Part shown: in pieces, positions 1-5,447 of the stretch | Numbering within the stretch: position 1 is the stretch's first letter | How the letters are laid out: each line of letters opens with the position of its first letter | Origin: JAIVGZ01 sp964552205 | Lineage (GTDB): Bacteria > Pseudomonadota > Gammaproteobacteria > Natronospirales > JAIVGZ01 | Direction of reading: 5' to 3' | Assembly (NCBI GenBank): GCA_964552205.1 | Contig: CAZKFT010000036.1 | Span: 1-18,889, forward strand | Length of the DNA stretch: 18,889 bases | The notes under the pieces: generated by a model | Told to the model about the DNA's origin: nothing | The model's input: only the letters and a program-made list of their open reading frames with translations | Databases searched by the model: none | Position numbers and translations under genes: made by a program

Positions 1-542
1 TGCAGGACCGTTCGTCGCTTGCGTTCACTGATGTCTGGGGTGGTTTCGACGACCGGATCGAGGATGCCTCTGCGCGCTACCGGCCGAACGCAATCCTCAT
101 CGGGAGACTGTTCCGGGTGGATGCAGCGCGGTGGGGCGCGCGATGGTCCCTGATGGACGCCGGTGTTACTCGCACCATGGAAACGCCGGCAGGCATTCTC
201 ACATCGGTGCTGGCAGAAGGCATGCATTGGGTTGCGGATGCTTTCGGGGCGCGTGGCGCCTTGTTGCCGGATGGCATCCAGGACGGGCGGACGCGCGTGG
301 TCGTGTCCGGTGTGACCGGGATGTCGGATTACGCGCTTGCAACGCGCTACCTCGAAACGCTCTCACCAGTCAGTGCCGTGACATTGCTGCAGGTGGACGG
401 CGACCGCTTGGTGTTTGCTGTGGAGCTTCGTGGCAGTGAGGAACAGCTGCGTCAGGCCATCGCGCTTGGGAGCCGGCTCCGCGAGGTAGAGGACAGCGGC
501 GACTTCGGCCTGCTGGCACTGCATTACCAACTCCTTAGATGA
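1..542 (+). CDS. DUF2066 domain-containing protein, 3' part
   Basis: The reading frame is open from the window edge (first full codon at base 3) to the TGA at 540-542, so the 5' part and the true start lie outside. The visible ~179 residues include the stretches RPNAILIGRLFR and RWGARWSLMDAG, which I recognise as typical of DUF2066 proteins. In many gammaproteobacteria this family sits directly upstream of hda, as here (10-bp gap), and the pair is probably co-transcribed. The molecular function of DUF2066 is unknown. Most of the protein is predicted extracytoplasmic in family members, but the signal peptide would be in the missing part. Family assignment rests on memory of the motif and on the hda context, not on a search. 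Confidence 0.75.
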   Translation, partial: QDRSSLAFTDVWGGFDDRIEDASARYRPNAILIGRLFRVDAARWGARWSLMDAGVTRTMETPAGILTSVLAEGMHWVADAFGARGALLPDGIQDGRTRVVVSGVTGMSDYALATRYLETLSPVSAVTLLQVDGDRLVFAVELRGSEEQLRQAIALGSRLREVEDSGDFGLLALHYQLLR

Positions 543-552
543 GACCACTCTG

Positions 553-1242
553 ATGGCCCAGTTACCGCTTGGCATCGGCCTGCCCGACAGTGCGGTATTC
601 GCAACATTCCATCCCGGCCGGAACGCCGCGGTTGTTGCCGCTGCGAAAGCATCCGCCCTGGGAACGGGGGAGCCGGTGCTGTATTTGTACGGCGCTCAGG
701 GGAGTGGCAAGACGCATTTGCTTCAGGCTGCCTGCCATACCGCTCATGAACAGGGTCGCCGCGCGGCGCTTCTGCCTTTGTCGGAGGTCGCCGAGCTCGG
801 TGTTGGGGCGGTTGAAGGGTGGGAGATGTTTGACCTTGTATGTGTGGATGACATGCATGCCATCGCAGGCAACGGCGAATGGGAAGGCGCGCTGTTTACG
901 CTGTTCAACGCCTTGCGCGCGCGGGGCGGTTGTTGGATGGCTAGCGGCGTGGATGTCCCGGCGGCGTTGCAGCTCACGCTTCCGGATCTGGTGTCGCGAC
1001 TAGCTGCCGGCCCGGTGTACCAACTGCATGAATTGGATGACGAAGGTCGGGTGCTCGCGCTTACCCTGCGAGCGACTCAGCGCGGTCTGGACATGCCGCC
1101 AGAGGTGGGCCATTTCCTTTTGAAGCATTTGCCGCGGGATATGCGCACGCTCTACGCTGCGCTGGAAGTTCTGGATCGCGCCTCCCTCGCGCAGCAGCGC
1201 CGGCTTACGGTGCCGTTCGTGAAGTCCGTGCTTGGCGTGTGA
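553..1242 (+). CDS. hda: Hda, DnaA regulatory inactivator
   Basis: This 229-residue AAA+ protein is a DnaA domain III homologue. In the cytoplasm Hda-ADP bound to the DNA-loaded beta clamp stimulates ATP hydrolysis by DnaA and so blocks re-initiation (RIDA). Residues 3-8 read QLPLGI, the N-terminal clamp-binding motif expected in Hda. The Walker A motif GAQGSGKTH is at 47-55 and the Walker B motif VCVDD at 96-100. The sensor II region (LPRDMRTLYAALEVLD) is near the C-terminus. There is no DnaA domain IV, so it does not bind DnaA boxes by itself. The length matches E. coli Hda (about 230). The ATG at 553 places the clamp motif correctly. The 3' end overlaps the convergent DUF2069 gene by 38 bp. 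Confidence 0.95.
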   Translation: MAQLPLGIGLPDSAVFATFHPGRNAAVVAAAKASALGTGEPVLYLYGAQGSGKTHLLQAACHTAHEQGRRAALLPLSEVAELGVGAVEGWEMFDLVCVDDMHAIAGNGEWEGALFTLFNALRARGGCWMASGVDVPAALQLTLPDLVSRLAAGPVYQLHELDDEGRVLALTLRATQRGLDMPPEVGHFLLKHLPRDMRTLYAALEVLDRASLAQQRRLTVPFVKSVLGV

Positions 1243-1546
1243 CCATGAATCCCGCACCAAATCCCGCCACTGTCGCCAGCAATTGAATCCAGGCAATCGG
1301 ATGTGATCCGCCCGCCGCGTACAGCGCCGCAACAGCCGCCGAAAAGTAGGGCATCAACAACAGGTTGAACCAGAAGTAGGCGCGCATACGGTCATGCAAC
1401 AAACCCCGCAACGGAAGCAGGAGCGGACCCGCGCACAGGAAAATGAGTACCGCTCTCGGCACCGGGTTGTCCGCCGCCAACCACCCCCACCAGAGAATCT
1501 GGGTGATAAACAAGGCGGCCCACGCCGCGAGTACGACCAACCTCAC
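1205..1546 (-). CDS. DUF2069 domain-containing membrane protein
   Basis: This 113-residue hydrophobic protein has about four membrane segments (around residues 3-24, 32-50, 56-77 and 84-104). It matches my memory of the DUF2069 family, small inner-membrane proteins of unknown function usually found beside wrbA. The start is a GTG whose bases overlap the wrbA stop as GTGA (1543-1546), which indicates translational coupling. It is the last gene of the arsC-wrbA-DUF2069 unit. Its 3' end runs 38 bp into the convergent hda gene, so no separate terminator fits between them. No function can be inferred beyond membrane location. Confidence 0.8.
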   Translation of the reverse strand: MRLVVLAAWAALFITQILWWGWLAADNPVPRAVLIFLCAGPLLLPLRGLLHDRMRAYFWFNLLLMPYFSAAVAALYAAGGSHPIAWIQLLATVAGFGAGFMVTRQARTSRTAP

Positions 1547-2136
1547 TGCGCGAGTTTTCCGGCGATGGTGGCGACTCGCTCACCCAAGGCGCGTGCAATG
1601 GTGATTTCTTCCGGTGTCAGTTTGGGTGTCTTCTCGTTGCGCGCGAGATGCGAGGCGCCATAAGGGCCACCACCACCTGTGGTCTCATTGATGGCGATCT
1701 CGGTATACGGGACACCGACCAACACCATGCCGTGGTGGAGCAGAGGTAGCATCATCGACAGCAATGTGGACTCCTGTCCACCGTGTGGTGATGCGGTGGA
1801 CGTGAACACCCCGGCGGGTTTGCCCGCGAGTTCGCCAGATACCCAAAGCGCCCCCGTCGAGTCGATGAAGTATTTCATTGGAGCAGCCATGTTGCCGAAG
1901 CGCGTTGGGCTCCCTAGCACCAGGCCGTCGCACTCTCTCATGTCCGCTTGACTCGCGTAAGGGGGGCCATCGTCCGGTACAGAATTCTCGGCCGCCTCGA
2001 CTACCGTGGAAACCGGGGGAACCGTACGTAATCGTGCGCGGCACCCGCTTACAGATTCAATGCCTCGACACACTTCCCGTGCCAACGCTGCTGTTGCGCC
2101 ATGGCGGCTGTAGTAGAGGACCAGAATTTCGCTCAC
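1543..2136 (-). CDS. wrbA: WrbA, NAD(P)H:quinone oxidoreductase
   Basis: This 197-residue flavodoxin-like protein is a WrbA-type FMN enzyme that reduces quinones by two electrons, which limits redox cycling. The FMN phosphate loop YYSRHGAT is at residues 8-15, the second FMN contact GSPTRFGNM follows in mid-protein, and TASPHGGQE is the conserved WrbA segment that lies near the active site. Length matches the family (about 200). The GTG start overlaps the arsC stop as GTGA (2133-2136), and its own stop overlaps the next GTG start, so three genes are translationally coupled. WrbA is a cytoplasmic tetramer in characterised species. Confidence 0.95.
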   Translation of the reverse strand: MSEILVLYYSRHGATAALAREVCRGIESVSGCRARLRTVPPVSTVVEAAENSVPDDGPPYASQADMRECDGLVLGSPTRFGNMAAPMKYFIDSTGALWVSGELAGKPAGVFTSTASPHGGQESTLLSMMLPLLHHGMVLVGVPYTEIAINETTGGGGPYGASHLARNEKTPKLTPEEITIARALGERVATIAGKLAQ

Positions 2137-2462
2137 AGAATCTCCAGGATGCGCTCAGTGGGTCGCGCGATAACCGCACGCTGGTCATCCACGACAACAA
2201 TGGGACGCTCCATCAGTGCTGGGTCTGCAACCATGGCGTCGAGGATACGCGACTCGTCCAGGGCGCGCAGTTCCGTCCCTTCCTTTCGCAGGAGCTCAGC
2301 GGCCGATATGTCGAGCAATGCCAGCAACCGCTGCAGTCCGTCACGACCGGGCGGATTCTTGAGATATTCGATGACATCGGGGTTCAACCCGCGTTCCACC
2401 AGCAGCTCGAGCGCTGCTCGGGACTTGGAACAGCGGGAATTATGGTAAAGAGTGACACGCAT
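2133..2462 (-). CDS. arsC: ArsC/YfgD-type glutaredoxin-dependent arsenate reductase family
   Basis: This 109-residue thioredoxin-fold protein begins MRVTLYHNSRCSKSR, with the catalytic Cys at residue 11. Arg59, Arg86 (ERPIVV) and Arg100 sit where ArsC uses arginines for oxyanion binding. The family reduces arsenate with glutathione and glutaredoxin. However, the chromosomal neighbour of hda in E. coli is yfgD, an ArsC homologue outside an ars operon, and this gene is in the same setting, so arsenic resistance is not assured. I chose the ATG at 2462 because it places the Cys at position 11 and because a TACAAT box lies 6 nt upstream. An upstream in-frame start at 2501 would add 13 residues unlike the family. 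Confidence 0.9.
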   Translation of the reverse strand: MRVTLYHNSRCSKSRAALELLVERGLNPDVIEYLKNPPGRDGLQRLLALLDISAAELLRKEGTELRALDESRILDAMVADPALMERPIVVVDDQRAVIARPTERILEIL

Positions 2463-2468
2463 CACGCT

Positions 2469-2474
2469 ATTGTA
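2469..2474 (-). promoter_or_regulatory. Putative -10 box of arsC (TACAAT)
   Basis: TACAAT on the minus strand matches the sigma-70 -10 consensus at 5 of 6 positions and ends 6 nt before the arsC ATG. A start site 6-7 nt downstream would fall at the ATG itself, giving a leaderless mRNA. I see no good -35 at 16-18 bp and no Shine-Dalgarno sequence before the ATG. Confidence 0.4.
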
Positions 2475-2514
2475 ATGTATTGCAGGTAACATAGAGGTCA
2501 CGAACTCAATAGAT

Positions 2515-2520
2515 GGAGAG
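2515..2520 (+). promoter_or_regulatory. Shine-Dalgarno of the LysM lipoprotein gene
   Basis: GGAGAG lies 4 nt upstream of the ATG at 2525. It favours this start over the in-frame ATG at 2513, which would place these bases inside the coding region and add four residues before the signal peptide. Confidence 0.55.
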
Positions 2521-2524
2521 CAAC

Positions 2525-3139
2525 ATGTCCACGGTTTCCGCCAAATCCCTTCTCACGGTCGCCCTGATTTCGCTCGCGCTTACCGCATGCGCGTCGCGCC
2601 AGCCGGAGGCTGAGGCACCCGTTCAGACCGGCCCGTCTGCTGCCGAGATTGAGGCGCAGCGCCGCGCTGAAGCCGAAGCCGCACGCCGGGCAAATGAACA
2701 GGCGCTTGCGCAGGCGCGTCAGTTGCTCGCGCAGGCGCGGGAACACACCCACCTGAACGCGGACCAACAAAGCCGCCTTCGTACCGGTGAGCAGGCCATC
2801 AACAACGGCGAAGGTCGTCGTGCGGTTGATATGCTGAACGCGTTGCTGTCAGAGCTTCGCGCCGCCCGCATGACCTATGTGGTCGTGAGCGGTGACAGTC
2901 TTTGGCGCATAGCGGGACGTGCCAATGTCTACGGCAATCCCTACCAGTGGCCGCTCATTTACAAGAACAACGCAGCCAGCATCCGTGATGCGGACCTGAT
3001 TCATCCAAACCAGCAGCTCGACATTGTGCGCCACCCGCTGCGTGGCGAAGTGGATGCCGCGGTGAGTCATGCGCGCAACCGGGGTGCGTGGGAGCTCGGA
3101 CGTACGGAAGATTCTGACCGCCGTTACCTGGGTCGCTAA
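2525..3139 (+). CDS. LysM domain lipoprotein
   Basis: This 204-residue exported lipoprotein has a signal peptide with Lys7 followed by a hydrophobic stretch and the lipobox LALTAC, giving a lipidated Cys22. Residues 40-72 are an Ala/Glu/Arg/Gln-rich helix, probably a coiled coil, followed by a helical region to about 112. A LysM-like module follows at about 118-168 (YVVVSGDSLWRIAGRANVYG ... HPNQQLDI), which would bind peptidoglycan glycan strands. The residue after the Cys is Ala, so outer-membrane sorting is expected in a gammaproteobacterium. A close family in this clade is annotated only as a LysM peptidoglycan-binding protein, and I do not know its partner. It is divergent from arsC and followed 26 bp later by the CapA-like gene. 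Confidence 0.85.
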   Translation: MSTVSAKSLLTVALISLALTACASRQPEAEAPVQTGPSAAEIEAQRRAEAEAARRANEQALAQARQLLAQAREHTHLNADQQSRLRTGEQAINNGEGRRAVDMLNALLSELRAARMTYVVVSGDSLWRIAGRANVYGNPYQWPLIYKNNAASIRDADLIHPNQQLDIVRHPLRGEVDAAVSHARNRGAWELGRTEDSDRRYLGR

Positions 3140-3153
3140 CTTCTTTTATGGGC

Positions 3154-3159
3154 TAGAAT
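3154..3159 (+). promoter_or_regulatory. Putative -10 box of the CapA-like gene (TAGAAT)
   Basis: TAGAAT (5 of 6 match to TATAAT) ends 6 nt before the ATG at 3166, in the 26-bp gap after the LysM gene. The spacing would give a leaderless message. No clear -35 or Shine-Dalgarno is visible. Confidence 0.4.
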
Positions 3160-3165
3160 CTGCCG

Positions 3166-4302
3166 ATGAAGACCGTCGCGGTGTGGGTGTTTTCATTGGC
3201 AGTGTTTCTGGTATCGCAGGTCTCTGCGGATGAGGTCATGCGCGTCACCGTTGTCGGTCAGGCGCTGGTCAAGACCGACCTCAGAACCTTTGCCCCACTG
3301 GCCGTGGCGCAAGCGCGCGAGTACCTCCCTGAACAAGGTGCGGTATTCACCAACCTTGAAGTGGCCGTTGCCCCGCCGGACGCTGCGGTGGTCAAACGCA
3401 GCGCCGCGGTCACCCATGTCGAGCCGGATGTGCTCGACAACCTGCGCGAGATGGGCTTCAACATGCTCGCACTCAGCAACAACCATGCGCTCGACTTAGG
3501 GGTAGCTGGACTTTTCACCACCATCGAGGAAGTCAGTGCGCGCGGGTTTGCATACGCTGGCACCGGTGCGGATGCAGCGGCTGCTGCAGCCGCTGGATTT
3601 CTGGATCGTCCTGAGGGTCGCTATGCACTCATCGGCATAGCCTCCGGTGCCGTACAACTGGTGCCCGAGACGTGGGCGGGGCCGGGCAAGCCAGGCGTCA
3701 ACTTCCTGCAACTACAAGAAGATGGCACGCTCAACGCCGAGCAACACGCGCGTATCCTGGACGCCATTCGCGCGGCAGCGGAGCAGGCAGACCTCGTCAT
3801 CGTGTATCACCACAATCACTATTGGGGTGCAGCGGACGGGATTGCCGGTCCGCCCGGCCGCGATTTGCGTGCTGACCGTTTCGACACGCCTGAGTGGATG
3901 GAAAAATTTGCGCGCGATGCCATCGACGCCGGGGCAGGGATGTATGTCGCGCACGGGAATCCGGCTTTGCACGGCATCGAAATCTACAACGGCAAACCCA
4001 TCCTGTACGGATTGGGGAATTACATCTTCCAGGCAGTCGCGCCGCCGGATCGCTACGGTCCTCTGGCCTACCACAGCGCGGTGATGCACCTTGAGTTCGA
4101 TGCCGACCGCCAAGTCAGTGGCATCCAGATCAGACCGCTGGTGCTGGCAATCAACCAAACCGAGGAGACGCCGCGCGGCACGCCTTATCTGGCGCAGCGC
4201 GGAGAAGCGGAGGCAATCCTTCAGCGGTTGGTATATCTATCACAGCGCTATGGCACCACCATCGACATCGATGGAGAGACAGGCTCCGTCAGGCTACGCT
4301 GA
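3166..4302 (+). CDS. CapA/PgsA-like secreted metallophosphatase-fold protein
   Basis: This 378-residue protein has a Sec signal peptide (Lys2, hydrophobic 4-18, likely cleavage VSA-D at 21/22). It matches the CapA family (PGA_cap), a calcineurin-like fold linked to poly-gamma-glutamate synthesis in Bacillus but of unknown role in most Gram-negatives. Visible family motifs are TNLE (62-65), NNHALD (105-110), YHHNHYWG (214-221), AHGNP (262-266) and the strand IEIYNGKPILYGLGNYIFQ (271-289). The first family motif, usually G-D near the N-terminus, reads VVGQALVKTD (29-38), so the usual first Asp is Gln. No capB, capC or pgs genes are nearby, so poly-glutamate synthesis is not supported. The 3' end overlaps acyP by 14 bp. 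Confidence 0.85.
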   Translation: MKTVAVWVFSLAVFLVSQVSADEVMRVTVVGQALVKTDLRTFAPLAVAQAREYLPEQGAVFTNLEVAVAPPDAAVVKRSAAVTHVEPDVLDNLREMGFNMLALSNNHALDLGVAGLFTTIEEVSARGFAYAGTGADAAAAAAAGFLDRPEGRYALIGIASGAVQLVPETWAGPGKPGVNFLQLQEDGTLNAEQHARILDAIRAAAEQADLVIVYHHNHYWGAADGIAGPPGRDLRADRFDTPEWMEKFARDAIDAGAGMYVAHGNPALHGIEIYNGKPILYGLGNYIFQAVAPPDRYGPLAYHSAVMHLEFDADRQVSGIQIRPLVLAINQTEETPRGTPYLAQRGEAEAILQRLVYLSQRYGTTIDIDGETGSVRLR

Positions 4303-4555
4303 AATCGGAAGGGGAGGGTGCGTCGCATGGTGTGACCTGCACTGACCGCACGCGTGCCAGCATCGGACCCTTGTGCAGCCAGGCAATGAGAGCATCCACG
4401 GCCGCATCGTCCCCACAAGCAAGTACTTCCACAGTTCCATCTGACAGATTGCGCGCATGGCCGGTGACACCCAGTTTCCTGGCCTGCTCTTGCGCGGAGC
4501 CTCGGTACCACACCCCCTGCACACGCCCGCTGACGATGCAAAGCACCGACTTCAC
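4289..4555 (-). CDS. acyP: Acylphosphatase
   Basis: This 88-residue protein hydrolyses acyl phosphates such as acetyl phosphate and carbamoyl phosphate. The phosphate loop GRVQGVWYR (10-18) includes the catalytic Arg18, and ARNLSDGTVEV (34-44) holds the catalytic Asn36. I chose the GTG at 4555 because it overlaps the transglycosylase stop as GTGA (4552-4555) and gives the usual length of about 90. A second GTG four codons upstream (4567) is possible. It is the last gene of the slt-acyP unit and converges on the CapA-like gene with a 14-bp overlap. Confidence 0.92.
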   Translation of the reverse strand: MKSVLCIVSGRVQGVWYRGSAQEQARKLGVTGHARNLSDGTVEVLACGDDAAVDALIAWLHKGPMLARVRSVQVTPCDAPSPSDFSVA

Positions 4556-5169
4556 TCGCGGTACCACCGCTCAGAGAGCGCGGTGAGCACGCGGTCTGAG
4601 TACCAACGCTGACCGGTACTGCCGTTGTAGCGCGCCAGGGCGGCAGGGAGGTCCCCGCGTTCGCGGTCCAGATAGTGTTTCAGGATGATGCATCCCATGC
4701 GGACATTGAGGGCAGGGTCGAACAGGTTGTTGTGCTCGACCTCCAACTCTTGCAGCCAGAACCCCATGATCTGCATCAGTCCTTGCGCGCCTGCATGGGA
4801 TACAGCGAAGCGATCGAATCCGCTCTCGACTTCCATCACTGCCAACACGAGTTCTGGGGCGATGCCTACGCGCGTGGCCTCGACATGGATGATGCGCAGG
4901 AGATGCAGGCGTTCCTCGATATCCGGGACATGACGCGCCAGGCGCTGCGACATATCCAATAGCCACACTTCGGCATCGAAGCGGTCAACGAAACTGTCGC
5001 TTACCTCGATTGCAGCGCGCAGGGCACGGCGAAGTTCATCATCCTCCTGCTGCGGAATGTTGTCCGCCGCCGCAATGCTCGTCGCAGACAACATAAGAGC
5101 AAAAAGAATCTCTCGCAGAGAACGCAGAGAACGCAGAGAAAAACCAAAATATGAATTTTTAATTCCCAA
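4552..5169 (-). CDS. Lytic transglycosylase, SLT domain, repeat-derived N-terminus
   Basis: This secreted murein lytic transglycosylase (family 1 type) would cleave the MurNAc-GlcNAc bond with formation of 1,6-anhydroMurNAc. Numbered from the TTG at 5169, the SLT domain spans about 95-200: catalytic Glu115 in EVESGF, GAQGLMQIM (127-135) and ARYNG (179-183). Residues 20-35 (REILFALMLSATSIAAA) form a signal peptide with likely cleavage before Asp36. Residues 11-19 (SLRSLRSLR) are encoded by a copy of the palindromic repeat that fills the gap to proS. The only ATG near is at 5094, inside the hydrophobic core, and would leave a signal peptide with no positive charge. A GGGGA stretch lies upstream of the TTG. 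The start is therefore uncertain, the domain is not. It overlaps acyP by 4 bp. Confidence 0.85.
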   Translation of the reverse strand: MGIKNSYFGFSLRSLRSLREILFALMLSATSIAAADNIPQQEDDELRRALRAAIEVSDSFVDRFDAEVWLLDMSQRLARHVPDIEERLHLLRIIHVEATRVGIAPELVLAVMEVESGFDRFAVSHAGAQGLMQIMGFWLQELEVEHNNLFDPALNVRMGCIILKHYLDRERGDLPAALARYNGSTGQRWYSDRVLTALSERWYRE

Positions 5170-5206
5170 TCTATTCCCCGCACTCTCTGCATTCCCCGCG
5201 AGAAAT
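5111..5206. repeat. Palindromic repeat, copy 1
   Basis: The left arm TCTCGCAGAGAACGCAGAGA starts at 5111. The central hairpin GAATTTTTAATTC is at 5153-5165, with 5-bp arms around TTT. The right arm (5174-5206) is diverged from perfect pairing. On the minus strand the left arm and centre are read as the first codons of the transglycosylase. Confidence 0.85.
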
Positions 5207-5240
5207 CTTGCGAGGCGGCAGATTCAGGAGAAAGAGCATC

Positions 5241-5327
5241 TCTCGCAGAGAACGCAGAGAACGCAGAGAAAAACCAAGAGATGAATTATTCAATGCCATT
5301 GTGGCCTACGTAATCTCCGCGAGAAAT
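5241..5327. repeat. Palindromic repeat, copy 2
   Basis: The left arm from 5241 is identical to copy 1 over about 36 bp. The centre is changed to GAATTATTCAAT and the right arm is reduced to TCTCCGCGAGAAAT at 5314-5327. This copy has lost most of its pairing. Confidence 0.8.
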
Positions 5328-5361
5328 CATGCAAGCTGGAAGATTCAGGAGAAAAAGCATC

Positions 5362-5447
5362 TCTCGCAGAGCGCGCAGAGGCCGCAGAGAAAAACAAAAA
5401 TATGAATTTTTAATTCCCAATCTTTTCTCCGCGTTCTCTGCGAGAAA
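5362..5447. repeat. Palindromic repeat, copy 3, abutting the proS stop codon
   Basis: The most symmetric copy. TCTCGCAGAG (5362-5371) pairs exactly with CTCTGCGAGA (5436-5445), and GAATTTTTAATTC (5404-5416) forms an inner hairpin. The right end touches the proS TAG at 5448-5450. As RNA on the proS message it would fold into a hairpin directly after the stop codon, so it could act as a 3' stability element or a weak terminator. There is no clear U-tract following it. Confidence 0.85.

Larger units (their letters stand above)
5101..5447. repeat. Tandem array of three palindromic repeat elements
   Basis: This stretch between proS and the slt gene is built from three related units at spacings of 130 and 121 bp. 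Each unit has a left arm with the iterated 9-mer AACGCAGAG, an A-rich segment, an AT-rich centre containing GAATTTTTAATTC in copies 1 and 3, and a right arm that is the reverse complement of the left in copy 3 and decayed in copies 1 and 2. The linkers between units are also alike and both contain GATTCAGGAGAAA. There is no coding potential of its own and no transposase. Short repeats made of CTCTGCG iterations occur in many bacterial genomes as non-coding dispersed elements; that comparison is from memory. Confidence 0.9.

Noticed and set aside
5001..5192. Small minus-strand reading frame rich in LCVLC repeats
   Set aside because: It is the repeat element read in another frame, overlapping the transglycosylase in the wrong frame, with no family resemblance.
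5101..5447. Repeat array as a CRISPR
   Set aside because: Units are long, palindromic and diverged, the linkers between them are similar rather than unique, and no cas gene is nearby.
5362..5447. Copy 3 of the repeat as a classical intrinsic terminator for proS
   Set aside because: On the proS strand the hairpin is not followed by a clear U-tract at the right distance, so only a possible stability or attenuation role is noted.
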